From: BOG-932 sp965276835
GTDB lineage: Bacteria; Pseudomonadota; Alphaproteobacteria; BOG-932; Roseiterribacteraceae
Direction: 5' to 3'
DNA length: 64,000 bases
NCBI GenBank assembly: GCA_965276835.1
Contig: OZ255631.1
Location: 4,278,001-4,342,000, forward strand
Position 1 is the first letter of the stretch, and each line of letters opens with the position of its first letter. Under the pieces are notes generated by a model. That model made no database searches. It saw only the letters and a program-made list of their open reading frames with translations, and was not told where the DNA came from. Positions 1 through 6,960 of the stretch are shown one piece after another. The translations under genes were made by a program, and so were the position numbers.

Positions 1-1
1 T

Positions 2-1312
2 CAACTCAGCGCCAGCGTCCCCGGCATGCTGCACCGGAATGTGATCTTCGGGACGGATCACGTTCCGGACACGGTGTTCAGCGCCTATGAAGGCACGGGT
101 GAGGAGCTTCAGAAATGGCTCGAGGAGAAATGCACCGGTCCGTGCAAGGTTCTTACCATTCCGCACAACTCGAACTTCTCGTTCGGCCGTTTCTTCTGGC
201 AAGGAAAGAATTCCGACGGCACGCCTTGGACCAAGGATATTCTCGATCGCCGGGCGCGGATCGAACCCTTGGTGGAAATTTTCCAGATCATAGGATCATC
301 GGAATGTATGGCCGGCGTCGGCTTGACCGATGAGGAATGCGGATTTGAGAATGCCGTGCCCCCTTGCCCGCCTGGTGTCACCGATGGCTGTGGTAGCCCG
401 GATTCGTTCGTGCGTGATGCGCTCGTTAACGGTCTGGCGGTCGATGAGAAAATGGGCGTGAACCCGTTCAAATACGGATTTGTCGGCGGGACGGACAATC
501 ACGACGGCACGCCGTCAGCGACTGAGGAGGACAGCTTCAAGGGCCATCTGGGGCAGCAGGACAACACTCCGGAAAAGCGCCTTGGAATAAAACCGGGTTC
601 GTCGGTCGACGATGGGCACGGCGAGACCGCGTCGGCGTTTTCACGCTTCAATCCCGGCGGCCTGACGGGCGTATGGGCGACCAGAAATACGCGCGATGCG
701 ATCTTTGGGTCGCTGACCCAGCGTGAGACGTTTGGAACCAGCGGAACCCGAATCCGCGTCCGCTTCTTCGGCGGTTTCGATTATCCCGCCGATTTGAACA
801 AAAAGCCCGATCTGGTGAAGATCGGCTACGAGAAGGGCGTGCCGATGGGCGGAGACCTTAAGGCCGCGTCGCACGGCAAGTCCCCCCGTTTCGTGGTCTG
901 GGCGACGCGCGATCCCGACAGCGCGCCGCTGCAGAAGATCCAGATCGTCAAAGGCTGGGTCGAAAACGGGCACAGCGTGACGAAGATCTATGACGTCGCC
1001 TGTTCCAACGGAATCGCCGCTGACCCCAAGACCGGGCTCTGTGTCGACAACGGTGCGACGGTCGACCTCGCGACGTGCAAACAGGGCGGCAACAGGGGCG
1101 CGGGTGAACTGTCGACAACCTGGACGGACCCTGCATTCAATCCGAAGAACAGGGCAGTTTACTATGTCAGAGTTTTCGAGAATCCGGTGTGCCGCTGGAG
1201 CACCTATGACGCCATCCGTCTCAAGATACCGCCGCTGAAATCCGTTCCGGCGACGATCAAGGAGCGCGCTTGGACATCACCCATCTGGTACACGCCGGCG
1301 GCCAATGGCTGA
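2..1312 (+). CDS. DUF3604 family protein, 5' end outside the window
   Basis: The reading frame is open from base 2, so the apparent ATG at 26 is internal and the N-terminal part lies upstream of the window. About 436 codons are visible. Diagnostic stretches are FGTDHVP near the visible start, IPHNSNFSFG shortly after, GGTDNHDGTP in the middle, and ERAWTSPIWYTP close to the C-terminus, all typical of DUF3604. Members are predicted metal-dependent, PHP-like enzymes because of conserved His/Asp residues, but the substrate is unknown. The stop overlaps the start of the following PpiC-type gene by 8 bases, so the two are probably co-transcribed and translationally coupled. Family assignment is firm; biochemical function is not established. 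Confidence 0.88.
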   Translation, partial: QLSASVPGMLHRNVIFGTDHVPDTVFSAYEGTGEELQKWLEEKCTGPCKVLTIPHNSNFSFGRFFWQGKNSDGTPWTKDILDRRARIEPLVEIFQIIGSSECMAGVGLTDEECGFENAVPPCPPGVTDGCGSPDSFVRDALVNGLAVDEKMGVNPFKYGFVGGTDNHDGTPSATEEDSFKGHLGQQDNTPEKRLGIKPGSSVDDGHGETASAFSRFNPGGLTGVWATRNTRDAIFGSLTQRETFGTSGTRIRVRFFGGFDYPADLNKKPDLVKIGYEKGVPMGGDLKAASHGKSPRFVVWATRDPDSAPLQKIQIVKGWVENGHSVTKIYDVACSNGIAADPKTGLCVDNGATVDLATCKQGGNRGAGELSTTWTDPAFNPKNRAVYYVRVFENPVCRWSTYDAIRLKIPPLKSVPATIKERAWTSPIWYTPAANG

Positions 1313-2222
1313 CGGCGGCAGGGCGAGAGGCGGCTTCGCGCGCAGCGTTCTGCGGGAGCCGCTTCTCCATTTCCTCGTCTTGGGCGGCCTGATCTTCGTC
1401 GCGAACTGGGCGTTACATCCCACGGTAGAGGCGGACAACAGCCGGATTTCGGTCACACGCGCCGACATTGACCGGATCGCCGCCCTTTACACCCAGCAAT
1501 GGGGTGGTGCTCCGACAAAGGCGGACATGCCGAATCTGCTGGATAATTATATCCGGTCGGAAACCCTTTTCCGCGAGGGAACCAGACTGGGGCTGGGTGC
1601 GGAGGATTCGGTGATGCGTAACCGCGTCATCCAGAAGATGGAATTCCTGCTGCAGGATGCGTCGGCGATCGTACAGCCGACCGATGCCGAGATGGCGGCG
1701 TATCTGGCATCTCACGCCGCCGATTTCGAGATTCCGGAGCGGCTCGTCTTCGCTCAGATATTCTTCAGCGCGGCGATCCGGGCCGATCGGGCGGAAAGCG
1801 ATGCCGGCGAGGCGCTGAAACGATTGCCCCCGTCCGCAAGCGACACCGGACAGATCGGCGATCCGTTCATGCTGTCGCAAAGCGGGGCTCCGCAGACGCG
1901 GGAAGCTGTCGCGCAAGATTACGGCGATTCGTTCGCCGATGCCGTTTTTGCGATGCCTGCGCCGGTCGGCGAGGGCGCGTGGCAGGGCCCGATACGCTCC
2001 GCCTTGGGATTCCATTTGGTTCGTATCCTACGGCATGACAGGTCGCGGATGCCGGACCTGTCCGAAATCAGGGACCGGGTGCACGACGTGATCATGGCCG
2101 AGCGTTTCCAGGCGGCGTTCGATTTCGCCTATGACAAAATACGCGCGAAATACCAGGTGACGGTCGATAACGGTGCTTTGGCCGCCCCGGCGAGCAGGGT
2201 CGTTTCGGCATCGCCAAAATGA
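1305..2222 (+). CDS. membrane-anchored PpiC-type peptidyl-prolyl cis-trans isomerase
   Basis: 305 residues. A basic N-terminus is followed by one hydrophobic segment (about residues 20-37, LLHFLVLGGLIFVANWAL), which should anchor the protein in the inner membrane with its body in the periplasm. The middle holds a SurA/PrsA-like helical N-domain (ITRADIDR-like start, about 45-130). A divergent parvulin domain follows (about 140-260) with FAQIFF, IGDPF and the terminal GFHLVRI motif of the family. It overlaps the DUF3604 gene by 8 bases and the next HupE-like gene by 4 bases. Context suggests it folds an exported partner, perhaps the DUF3604 protein; that is inference. Confidence 0.85.
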   Translation: MADGGRARGGFARSVLREPLLHFLVLGGLIFVANWALHPTVEADNSRISVTRADIDRIAALYTQQWGGAPTKADMPNLLDNYIRSETLFREGTRLGLGAEDSVMRNRVIQKMEFLLQDASAIVQPTDAEMAAYLASHAADFEIPERLVFAQIFFSAAIRADRAESDAGEALKRLPPSASDTGQIGDPFMLSQSGAPQTREAVAQDYGDSFADAVFAMPAPVGEGAWQGPIRSALGFHLVRILRHDRSRMPDLSEIRDRVHDVIMAERFQAAFDFAYDKIRAKYQVTVDNGALAAPASRVVSASPK

Positions 2223-3217
2223 AGCTGGCCGCGATTGTCGTCATTTTGCTGTCGTTGTTTGTGCGGGCAGCGGCGGCGCATGAATCGCTGCCGGCCTATC
2301 TGGGTGTCACTGAAACCACCGCCGATACCTTTCAGGTTGAATGGCGTGTTCCCGCCACGCAAGGGCAGCCGCCGGCACTCTCCCCGGCATTTCCCAGCCA
2401 ATGCACTACCGTCAGCGGACCGACGCTGTCACAGGCACCAGGGAACCTGGTCGGCCGCATGACCATCCATTGCGGGCCGCCCGGTCTCAGAGGCGGCCGG
2501 ATCACCCTCTCGGGTTTGAGCCTGACCGTGCTGGACGCGCTGGTCGATGTGTCGTTCGCAGACGGCACCGAAATCACGCAGGTGCTTCGTCCCGACACGC
2601 CTGAGCTGGTGCTGGCCGATAAGGGGTCCAGGCTGGACGCCATCGGTTATTTCCGGCTCGGTTTCACGCACATACTGTTCGGTGTCGATCACCTGCTGTT
2701 CGTACTGGGGCTGTTGCTGATCGTTCGCGGCGGGTTGGCGCTTCTCAAGACCGTCACGTCTTTCACGCTGGCCCACAGCATCACCCTGGCAATCGCGACG
2801 CTCGGTCATGTGTCGCTTCCCATGGCGCCGCTGAATGCGGCGATCGCGCTTTCCATCCTGTTTCTGGGGCCGGAAATCCTGCGCGCCAAGGCCGGTAGGA
2901 CGAGCCTGACCATTCGTCATCCCTGGGTGGTCGCCTTTGCTTTTGGTTTGCTCCACGGGTTTGGTTTTGCCAGCGGCTTGTCCGTTGCCGGTCTGCCCAT
3001 GGGCAAGATCCCCGTCATCCTTCTTCTGTTCAACCTCGGCGTGGAGGTGGGGCAGATTGTGTTCGTCGGTCTTATCCTGGGCCTCGCCCGGGCTTTCCGG
3101 CTGATGGAGATTCACTGGCCCAAACCGGTCGCGTTGATCCCGACCTATACTGTCGGTGTGCTCGGCGCATTTTGGACGATCCAGCGTTTGGCGATCGTTT
3201 TGGGAGGCGGGTCGTGA
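2219..3217 (+). CDS. HupE/UreJ-2 family membrane protein
   Basis: 332 residues. A signal peptide (about 1-20, ending AAAA) leads into a periplasmic beta-rich domain of roughly 120 residues. A six- to seven-helix membrane domain follows, starting near residue 145 with GFTHILFGVDHLLFVLGLL. The membrane part has the histidine motifs of the HupE_UreJ_2 family: FTHILFGVDH, SFTLAHSITL and LLHGFGFASG. Related proteins are assumed to move nickel or cobalt, but the evidence for this subfamily is thin. The start overlaps the PpiC gene by 4 bases, and the stop overlaps the next HupE start. No urease or hydrogenase gene is nearby. Confidence 0.88.
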   Translation: MKLAAIVVILLSLFVRAAAAHESLPAYLGVTETTADTFQVEWRVPATQGQPPALSPAFPSQCTTVSGPTLSQAPGNLVGRMTIHCGPPGLRGGRITLSGLSLTVLDALVDVSFADGTEITQVLRPDTPELVLADKGSRLDAIGYFRLGFTHILFGVDHLLFVLGLLLIVRGGLALLKTVTSFTLAHSITLAIATLGHVSLPMAPLNAAIALSILFLGPEILRAKAGRTSLTIRHPWVVAFAFGLLHGFGFASGLSVAGLPMGKIPVILLLFNLGVEVGQIVFVGLILGLARAFRLMEIHWPKPVALIPTYTVGVLGAFWTIQRLAIVLGGGS

Positions 3218-3816
3218 ACCGCCCGCGCAACGTCGATCAGCTGTTCATTCTGACTGCGGCCTTGCTCATGCTGTATCGCCCCGCCGAGGCCCACATCCTG
3301 CGAGGTGAGCAGATCGGCTTTCTGACCGGCTTTTTGCATCCGCTGTCCGGCGCCGATCACATTGTTGCGATGATTGCCGTCGGGATCTGGGGCGCGCAAC
3401 TCGGCATTCCGGCGATCTGGCTCCTGCCGCTCACTTTCCCGTTGGTTATGGGCTTTGGCGGTTTTTTGGGTTTGATCGGCGTTCCACTGCCCGGCGCCGA
3501 GGTCGGGATCGCCTTTTCGGGCATCATGTTGGGGGCAGTTGTCCTCATGGAGTACCGCGCACCCCTGGTTATCGCCGCTGCGCTGGTGGGTTTGTTCGGG
3601 CTGTTCCATGGTTACGCCCACGGCGCGGAGTTGCCGCCGGGCCAGAACGCCTTGCTTTACAGTCTGGGTTTCATCGTCGCGACCGGCCTGCTCCATGCGA
3701 CGGGCATTGCGATGGGGCTGATCCATCGCTGGCACTGGGGCCGCGTGCTGCTTCGTTTCGTGGGTTTGTCCATCAGCGGCGCCGGTTTCCTGTTCTTATG
3801 GCAAGCGGTGATATGA
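3214..3816 (+). CDS. HupE/UreJ family protein (classical type)
   Basis: 200 residues from a GTG at 3214, which overlaps the preceding stop (GTGA) and has a GGGAGG Shine-Dalgarno at about 3202-3207; an upstream in-frame ATG at 3172 lies inside the previous gene and is less likely. A cleavable signal peptide (to about residue 26) precedes six membrane segments. Classical HupE signatures are present: GFLHPLSGADH for the first helix and FGLFHGYAHGAE later. These histidine-rich motifs are the presumed metal path of HupE/UreJ nickel-cobalt permeases. It is the second of three consecutive HupE-like genes. Substrate unproven. Confidence 0.88.
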   Translation: MNRPRNVDQLFILTAALLMLYRPAEAHILRGEQIGFLTGFLHPLSGADHIVAMIAVGIWGAQLGIPAIWLLPLTFPLVMGFGGFLGLIGVPLPGAEVGIAFSGIMLGAVVLMEYRAPLVIAAALVGLFGLFHGYAHGAELPPGQNALLYSLGFIVATGLLHATGIAMGLIHRWHWGRVLLRFVGLSISGAGFLFLWQAVI

Positions 3817-4427
3817 GCCGTCGCGCGCTGCCATGGGGCGCGGTGTGTCTGGGCGGCGTCCTGTTGCGGCCGGGGCAGGCGGTGGCTCACCTCGTCAGTA
3901 GCGGCTTCGGTCCCGCCTACGACGGTATCCTGCATTTTGCGTTAAGCCCCGACGACATTTTCACGGTTGTCGCACTGGCTTTGTTTGCGGGCCTGCGTGG
4001 GCAGTGCCAGGCGAGGCGCTTGATGTTCACCCTGCCGGCTGCATGGGCCGTGGGCGGGTTGCTCGGAATGCTGTTCCGGCTCGATCCGTCGCCGACCTCT
4101 CAGCAGTTGGAAACCGCTGCGGTGTTTTTTGCGATCGGCCTGCTTCTTGCCGCGAATGTCCGGCTGCCCAGTCAGGTAACCGTCGTCGGCGCCGCTCTGC
4201 TCGGCGTAGTTCGTGGCGCAGCCGAGGGCGGAACGTTCGCGCACGGCTTTGGCCTCGAAGCGTTGCTTGGGATCGCGGCGGCAGTGTTTGTGACCGCCGC
4301 ACTGGCGGGCTCAGTCACCCTGCCGCTGAAAAGGCTTTGGATGATCGTCACAATCAGGGTTCTGGGAAGTTGGCTCGCGACCCTCGGGCTTTTGCTGATG
4401 GGATGGTCGATCCACGCGAACAGCTAG
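3813..4427 (+). CDS. third HupE/UreJ-like membrane protein, divergent
   Basis: 204 residues from ATG 3813, which overlaps the previous stop as ATGA; an ATG 15 bases upstream (3798) is possible. A signal-like N-terminus ends near QAVAH, followed by about six hydrophobic helices. The pattern GPAYDGILHFALSPDDI near the start of the membrane domain resembles the HPLxGxDH region of HupE, and a later GTFAHGFGLE stretch takes the place of the HGxxHG motif. It is more divergent than its two neighbours and could have another substrate or be an accessory subunit. It closes the five-gene run that begins with the DUF3604 gene. Confidence 0.72.
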   Translation: MSRRALPWGAVCLGGVLLRPGQAVAHLVSSGFGPAYDGILHFALSPDDIFTVVALALFAGLRGQCQARRLMFTLPAAWAVGGLLGMLFRLDPSPTSQQLETAAVFFAIGLLLAANVRLPSQVTVVGAALLGVVRGAAEGGTFAHGFGLEALLGIAAAVFVTAALAGSVTLPLKRLWMIVTIRVLGSWLATLGLLLMGWSIHANS

Positions 4428-5039
4428 AGCTGAGCTGTGCCGGGCCCCCAGTGTTTCGTGCGCGGCTTGGCGGACGCGGGATCGACCACGGAACGCTTGC
4501 CGAGAACCTCTGTGATAAATCTGAACAAATGTATTTTTTTATTTCGACGATGGCCTAAATATCTTATACCAATTGACATATTATCCGGCCTCCGATATGA
4601 ACAATCATATTTTTCGGGTGGCACGATGCCGCCGACCGCGGTGCGTAGGACGGCAGATCAATGGCTGGGGCGATTAGTTGAGCTCCGGCAGGAAATATCA
4701 AGCGAACGGCTGGCAGGGCATATTCGCGCCCGCCAATTTCGTCCGGTTACTGCCGCCGTATCGACCAGCAGCCCGTCAGCCTCAAGAATTCGGCTTCAGC
4801 CGCTTAGCGGGGTTCAGAACTGTCACTAACAAGTCCTAACCCGCGAGTTAACGATATTATCGTCATTCGACCGGCAGATTGCTTTGCTTTTGCAATCGAT
4901 GAGCATCGGCTATGCGGCGCGCGAATGTTGCAAATGGACGAATTCAACCGCCGCTTGTGGATCGTCCACCGGCGAGATCGAGCAGCACGGAAGGCTAAAT
5001 GAGAGACTTTGCTGCAGTTATCGAATAGAGCGCCCGCGT
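4428..5039. other. low-GC intergenic stretch with no confident gene
   Basis: About 610 bases, visibly more AT-rich than either flank. A 130-codon frame at 4437-4829 has no recognisable domain and its composition looks non-coding. A short frame from ATG 4925 of about 23 codons directly precedes the LuxR fragment and cannot be judged. The stretch probably holds the promoter region of the former luxR-type gene and eroded DNA from an earlier insertion. No repeat, terminator or RNA was identified. Confidence 0.5.
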
Positions 5040-5240
5040 ATGTTGAATCTTTGGATCGTGGAACAATTTGTTGCTAAAGCCCGGTCATCTCGGACGCGTG
5101 ATGAACTCTTCGACCTTATGAATGCGTCGGTTCGTGAGATCGGCTTTACCTTCTTCGCACTAGTACACCACGTGGACCTTCGCTGGCCTTCAGCGCATCT
5201 CGTCAGGATTGAAAATTACCCCGAGGCTTGGTCCAGGTAT
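5040..5240 (+). pseudogene. truncated LuxR-type autoinducer-binding domain
   Basis: From ATG 5040 the translation resembles the first 65-70 residues of a LuxR-family autoinducer-binding domain. It has an N-terminal helix pair (VEQFVAKARSSRTRDELFDL), then REIGFTFFALVHHVD, then the NYPEAWSRY motif that in LuxR/TraR proteins begins the ligand-pocket segment. After RYF, near base 5240, similarity stops abruptly. The rest of the binding domain and the whole HTH DNA-binding domain are missing, although the frame runs on to 5426 over sequence that codes on the other strand. No luxI-like gene is in the window. Interpreted as a gene cut by a deletion or recombination. Confidence 0.6.
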
Positions 5241-5627
5241 TTCGTGACAGTTGCCGCACAATCTAAGCAGATTGTGGTGGTGGTTGGATCGACTAGTTTC
5301 CCAGCCGACTATGTGCGCGTCCTGCAGCGGTGCGCCTTCTCCGCAGCGCGTGCACATTCCGCCGGATTCAATCTTAAGATAGTCACGCACGCCCTTGGGT
5401 ATCGGCGCCCGAGTGCCCTCAGGTGAAGGCCATGGTTCTCGGAGATAAGCGTCGTAAGCTTCGAGCTCGTCCCTGCTGAACCGGGTGGCGGACAAACCGT
5501 CGGCCGTCGTAAGCTTTCCGCCGTTACGTCCCTTTGCGCCGTATCTGACGTAATGGAACAGCAGCTCGGGCGTGATCTTGAGGTAGAGGCTTGCCTCTTT
5601 GGCATCCAAGATGGACGAGCTCATCAC
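5190..5627 (-). CDS. HTH plus HNH endonuclease-like protein, C-terminus probably truncated
   Basis: 145 codons from GTG 5627 (or ATG 5624). The N-terminal 60 residues resemble a MerR/excisionase-type helix-turn-helix (LDAKEASLYLKITPELL). They are followed by an HNH nuclease core with a CTRC pair, DAHIVGW, SRSNHHHNLLRLC and CGNCH, giving the zinc cysteines and the His/Asn/His triad. Immediately after CGNCHE the sequence reads antisense through the LuxR fragment, so the last 16 or so residues are probably not native and the true C-terminus is lost. Whether the nuclease fold survives is uncertain. Such HTH-HNH proteins occur in mobile and defence contexts, but no partner genes remain here. Confidence 0.65.
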   Translation of the reverse strand: MMSSSILDAKEASLYLKITPELLFHYVRYGAKGRNGGKLTTADGLSATRFSRDELEAYDAYLREPWPSPEGTRAPIPKGVRDYLKIESGGMCTRCGEGAPLQDAHIVGWETSRSNHHHNLLRLCGNCHEIPGPSLGVIFNPDEMR

Positions 5628-5871
5628 ACAGCCGATAGAATCTCATATTCTCGTTTGGCACAAGCTGGAACTGCCTCTGGAGGGACTTGGCACAATTTGA
5701 CACGCCGAAGGAGAATCTCGGCGAAACCGTTCACCAGCGGGGCCGCATCTGAATCCGCCAGTGCGAGTCTGCCGTGAACGGGCCGCTAACAGATTCCCCG
5801 GCGATTCCCCGGATCGGATGTCATCTTCCTGCTTTGTTCGTCCTCGAATGGCCGGAATCGGGAACAAGGCC

Positions 5872-5898
5872 AAAATCGAAAATGGCGGAAAACCGCCA
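5872..5898 (-). terminator. Rho-independent terminator of the former tRNA-Arg
   Basis: On the minus strand, just past the tRNA-Arg fragment, a 6-bp GC-rich stem (TGGCGG / CCGCCA, bases 5883-5898) with a four-base loop is followed by two short T runs (TTTTCGATTTT). This is a good intrinsic terminator, and it suggests that the downstream flank of the tRNA was kept together with its 3' half. Confidence 0.6.
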
Positions 5899-5905
5899 GA
5901 AAAAG

Positions 5906-5956
5906 TGGCGCACCCGACAAGATTCGAACTTGTGACCTCTGCCTTCGGAGGGCAGC
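5906..5956 (-). pseudogene. 3' half of tRNA-Arg(CCG), probable attachment-site scar
   Basis: Minus-strand bases 5956 to 5906 give a complete anticodon arm (CTGCC stem, loop CTCCGAA with anticodon CCG, GGCAG stem), the variable region, a T arm with TTCGAAT, the 3' acceptor strand and CCA. The D arm and 5' acceptor strand are absent: beyond base 5956 the sequence no longer matches a tRNA. Partial duplication of the 3' half of a tRNA is the classic footprint of tyrosine-recombinase integration at tRNA genes. No integrase gene is seen in the window, so the element itself has been lost or lies elsewhere. Confidence 0.75.
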
Positions 5957-6229
5957 GATCTGTGATGCTAAAGTCTAAGTCGCTATCGCCTTCGCAGTCT
6001 CCCTGCTGGCCGGCGCCGTGTCAGGTTTTTCTGCCAATCTCGGTAACGATAAGGCTCCCAGTCGGTCGAAGACTCGGTACCGGCCCACTGTTGTTGGTCA
6101 TCTCGATTGCCCGAACGGAGCTTCGTCCACGCGACGACCTGCGACCAATTAGCCGCTTCGGTTGTTTGCCATATGTTTGCCAGATACGAACAAGGGCCTA
6201 GCCGTTTCCAGCTAAGCCCTCGTTTTGTT
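5957..6229. other. region between tRNA-Arg fragment and tRNA-Ala, no gene identified
   Basis: About 270 bases without a convincing gene. Minus-strand frames run for some 60 codons without a recognisable product. A 10-bp inverted repeat with one mismatch and an 8-base loop (6193-6220) is followed on the plus side by CGTTTTGTTT; it could terminate transcription in either direction near the 3' end of tRNA-Ala. Confidence 0.45.
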
Positions 6230-6305
6230 TGGTGGAGCCACGCGGGATCGAACCGCGGACCTCTACAATGCCATCGTAGCGCTCTCCCAGCTGAGCTATG
6301 ACCCC
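6230..6305 (-). tRNA. tRNA-Ala (GGC)
   Basis: The minus strand folds into a full 76-base cloverleaf. The 7-bp acceptor stem begins GGGGTCA. The D arm contains AGCTGGGA, the anticodon stem CTACG/TGTAG encloses loop ATGGCAT with anticodon GGC, the T arm is CGCGG-TTCGATC-CCGCG, and CCA is encoded at 6232-6230. It lies downstream of and parallel to the TIGR02300 gene and looks intact. Confidence 0.95.
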
Positions 6306-6419
6306 AAACCTTGAATTCCGTGCCCCCTTGGGGCTGTTTCCCGATCAGGCCGGGAACCTAATCAGGCTTTGCCGCCGCTTCAAGGGCTTTGCCCTCGTCA
6401 CGGTGCAATCTTCTAGAAA

Positions 6420-6782
6420 TTATTCCTCGTCGTCCGGGACTTCAACCTCGACCTCTTCGATCGTGTCTTCGCCCAGTTCGCCCGGATCCTCGATCAGGGC
6501 CGCGCCGTCATCGTCGTCGTCGGCATCGGGCACTAGATCCTCCGCCTCTTCCTCGGGATCCGCCGGCGCGATCTCATCGAACACGCCCGTGCGCGCCGGG
6601 CTCTTGGCCGGCTTGCGGGTTTCCTCGGCCATGCCGGGCCGCGCACGGCGCGACTTCAGCAACGCTTCCGGATCGTAGACCGTCCCGCAAGCGGGGCAGG
6701 TCGGCGGATCCTTACGAAAATCGTAATAGCGCGTTCCGCAATTCGGGCAGATTCGCTTCAGCCCCCATTCCGTCTTAGCCAC
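6420..6782 (-). CDS. TIGR02300 (FYDLN acid) family protein
   Basis: 120 residues from GTG 6782, with GGAGG about 7 bases upstream. The N-terminal 40 residues carry a zinc-ribbon-like CPNCGTRYYDF ... CPACGTVYDP pair, the FYDLN-type hallmark. The C-terminal half is extremely acidic (runs of D and E), as in this alphaproteobacterial family. Function is unknown; a cytosolic zinc-binding role is likely from the four cysteines. It is divergent from aroA, an arrangement common in alphaproteobacteria. Confidence 0.92.
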   Translation of the reverse strand: MAKTEWGLKRICPNCGTRYYDFRKDPPTCPACGTVYDPEALLKSRRARPGMAEETRKPAKSPARTGVFDEIAPADPEEEAEDLVPDADDDDDGAALIEDPGELGEDTIEEVEVEVPDDEE

Positions 6783-6960
6783 GCTCTATCCTCCGGCAAT
6801 CCAATAGGGTGTCGCTGCGCACAGGGCGGCGAAAACACCTGCAAAAATTCGAAATCCGGGAGCGATCGTCCCCGATGAGCCGCGTGCTTTGCCACGCACC
6901 GCCCGGCTTGTCAAAGGTAACACCGGAATCAGCACATCTCAGTGCCGCTTGCTGCCGGGC

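Noticed and set aside
4437..4829. 130-codon frame after the third HupE-like gene
   Set aside because: AT-rich, no ribosome site, no domain, composition unlike the neighbouring genes; kept only as a comment on the intergenic stretch.
4428..6305. Integrase or recombinase gene next to the tRNA-Arg fragment
   Set aside because: All frames in this stretch were read; none shows the tyrosine or serine recombinase motifs.
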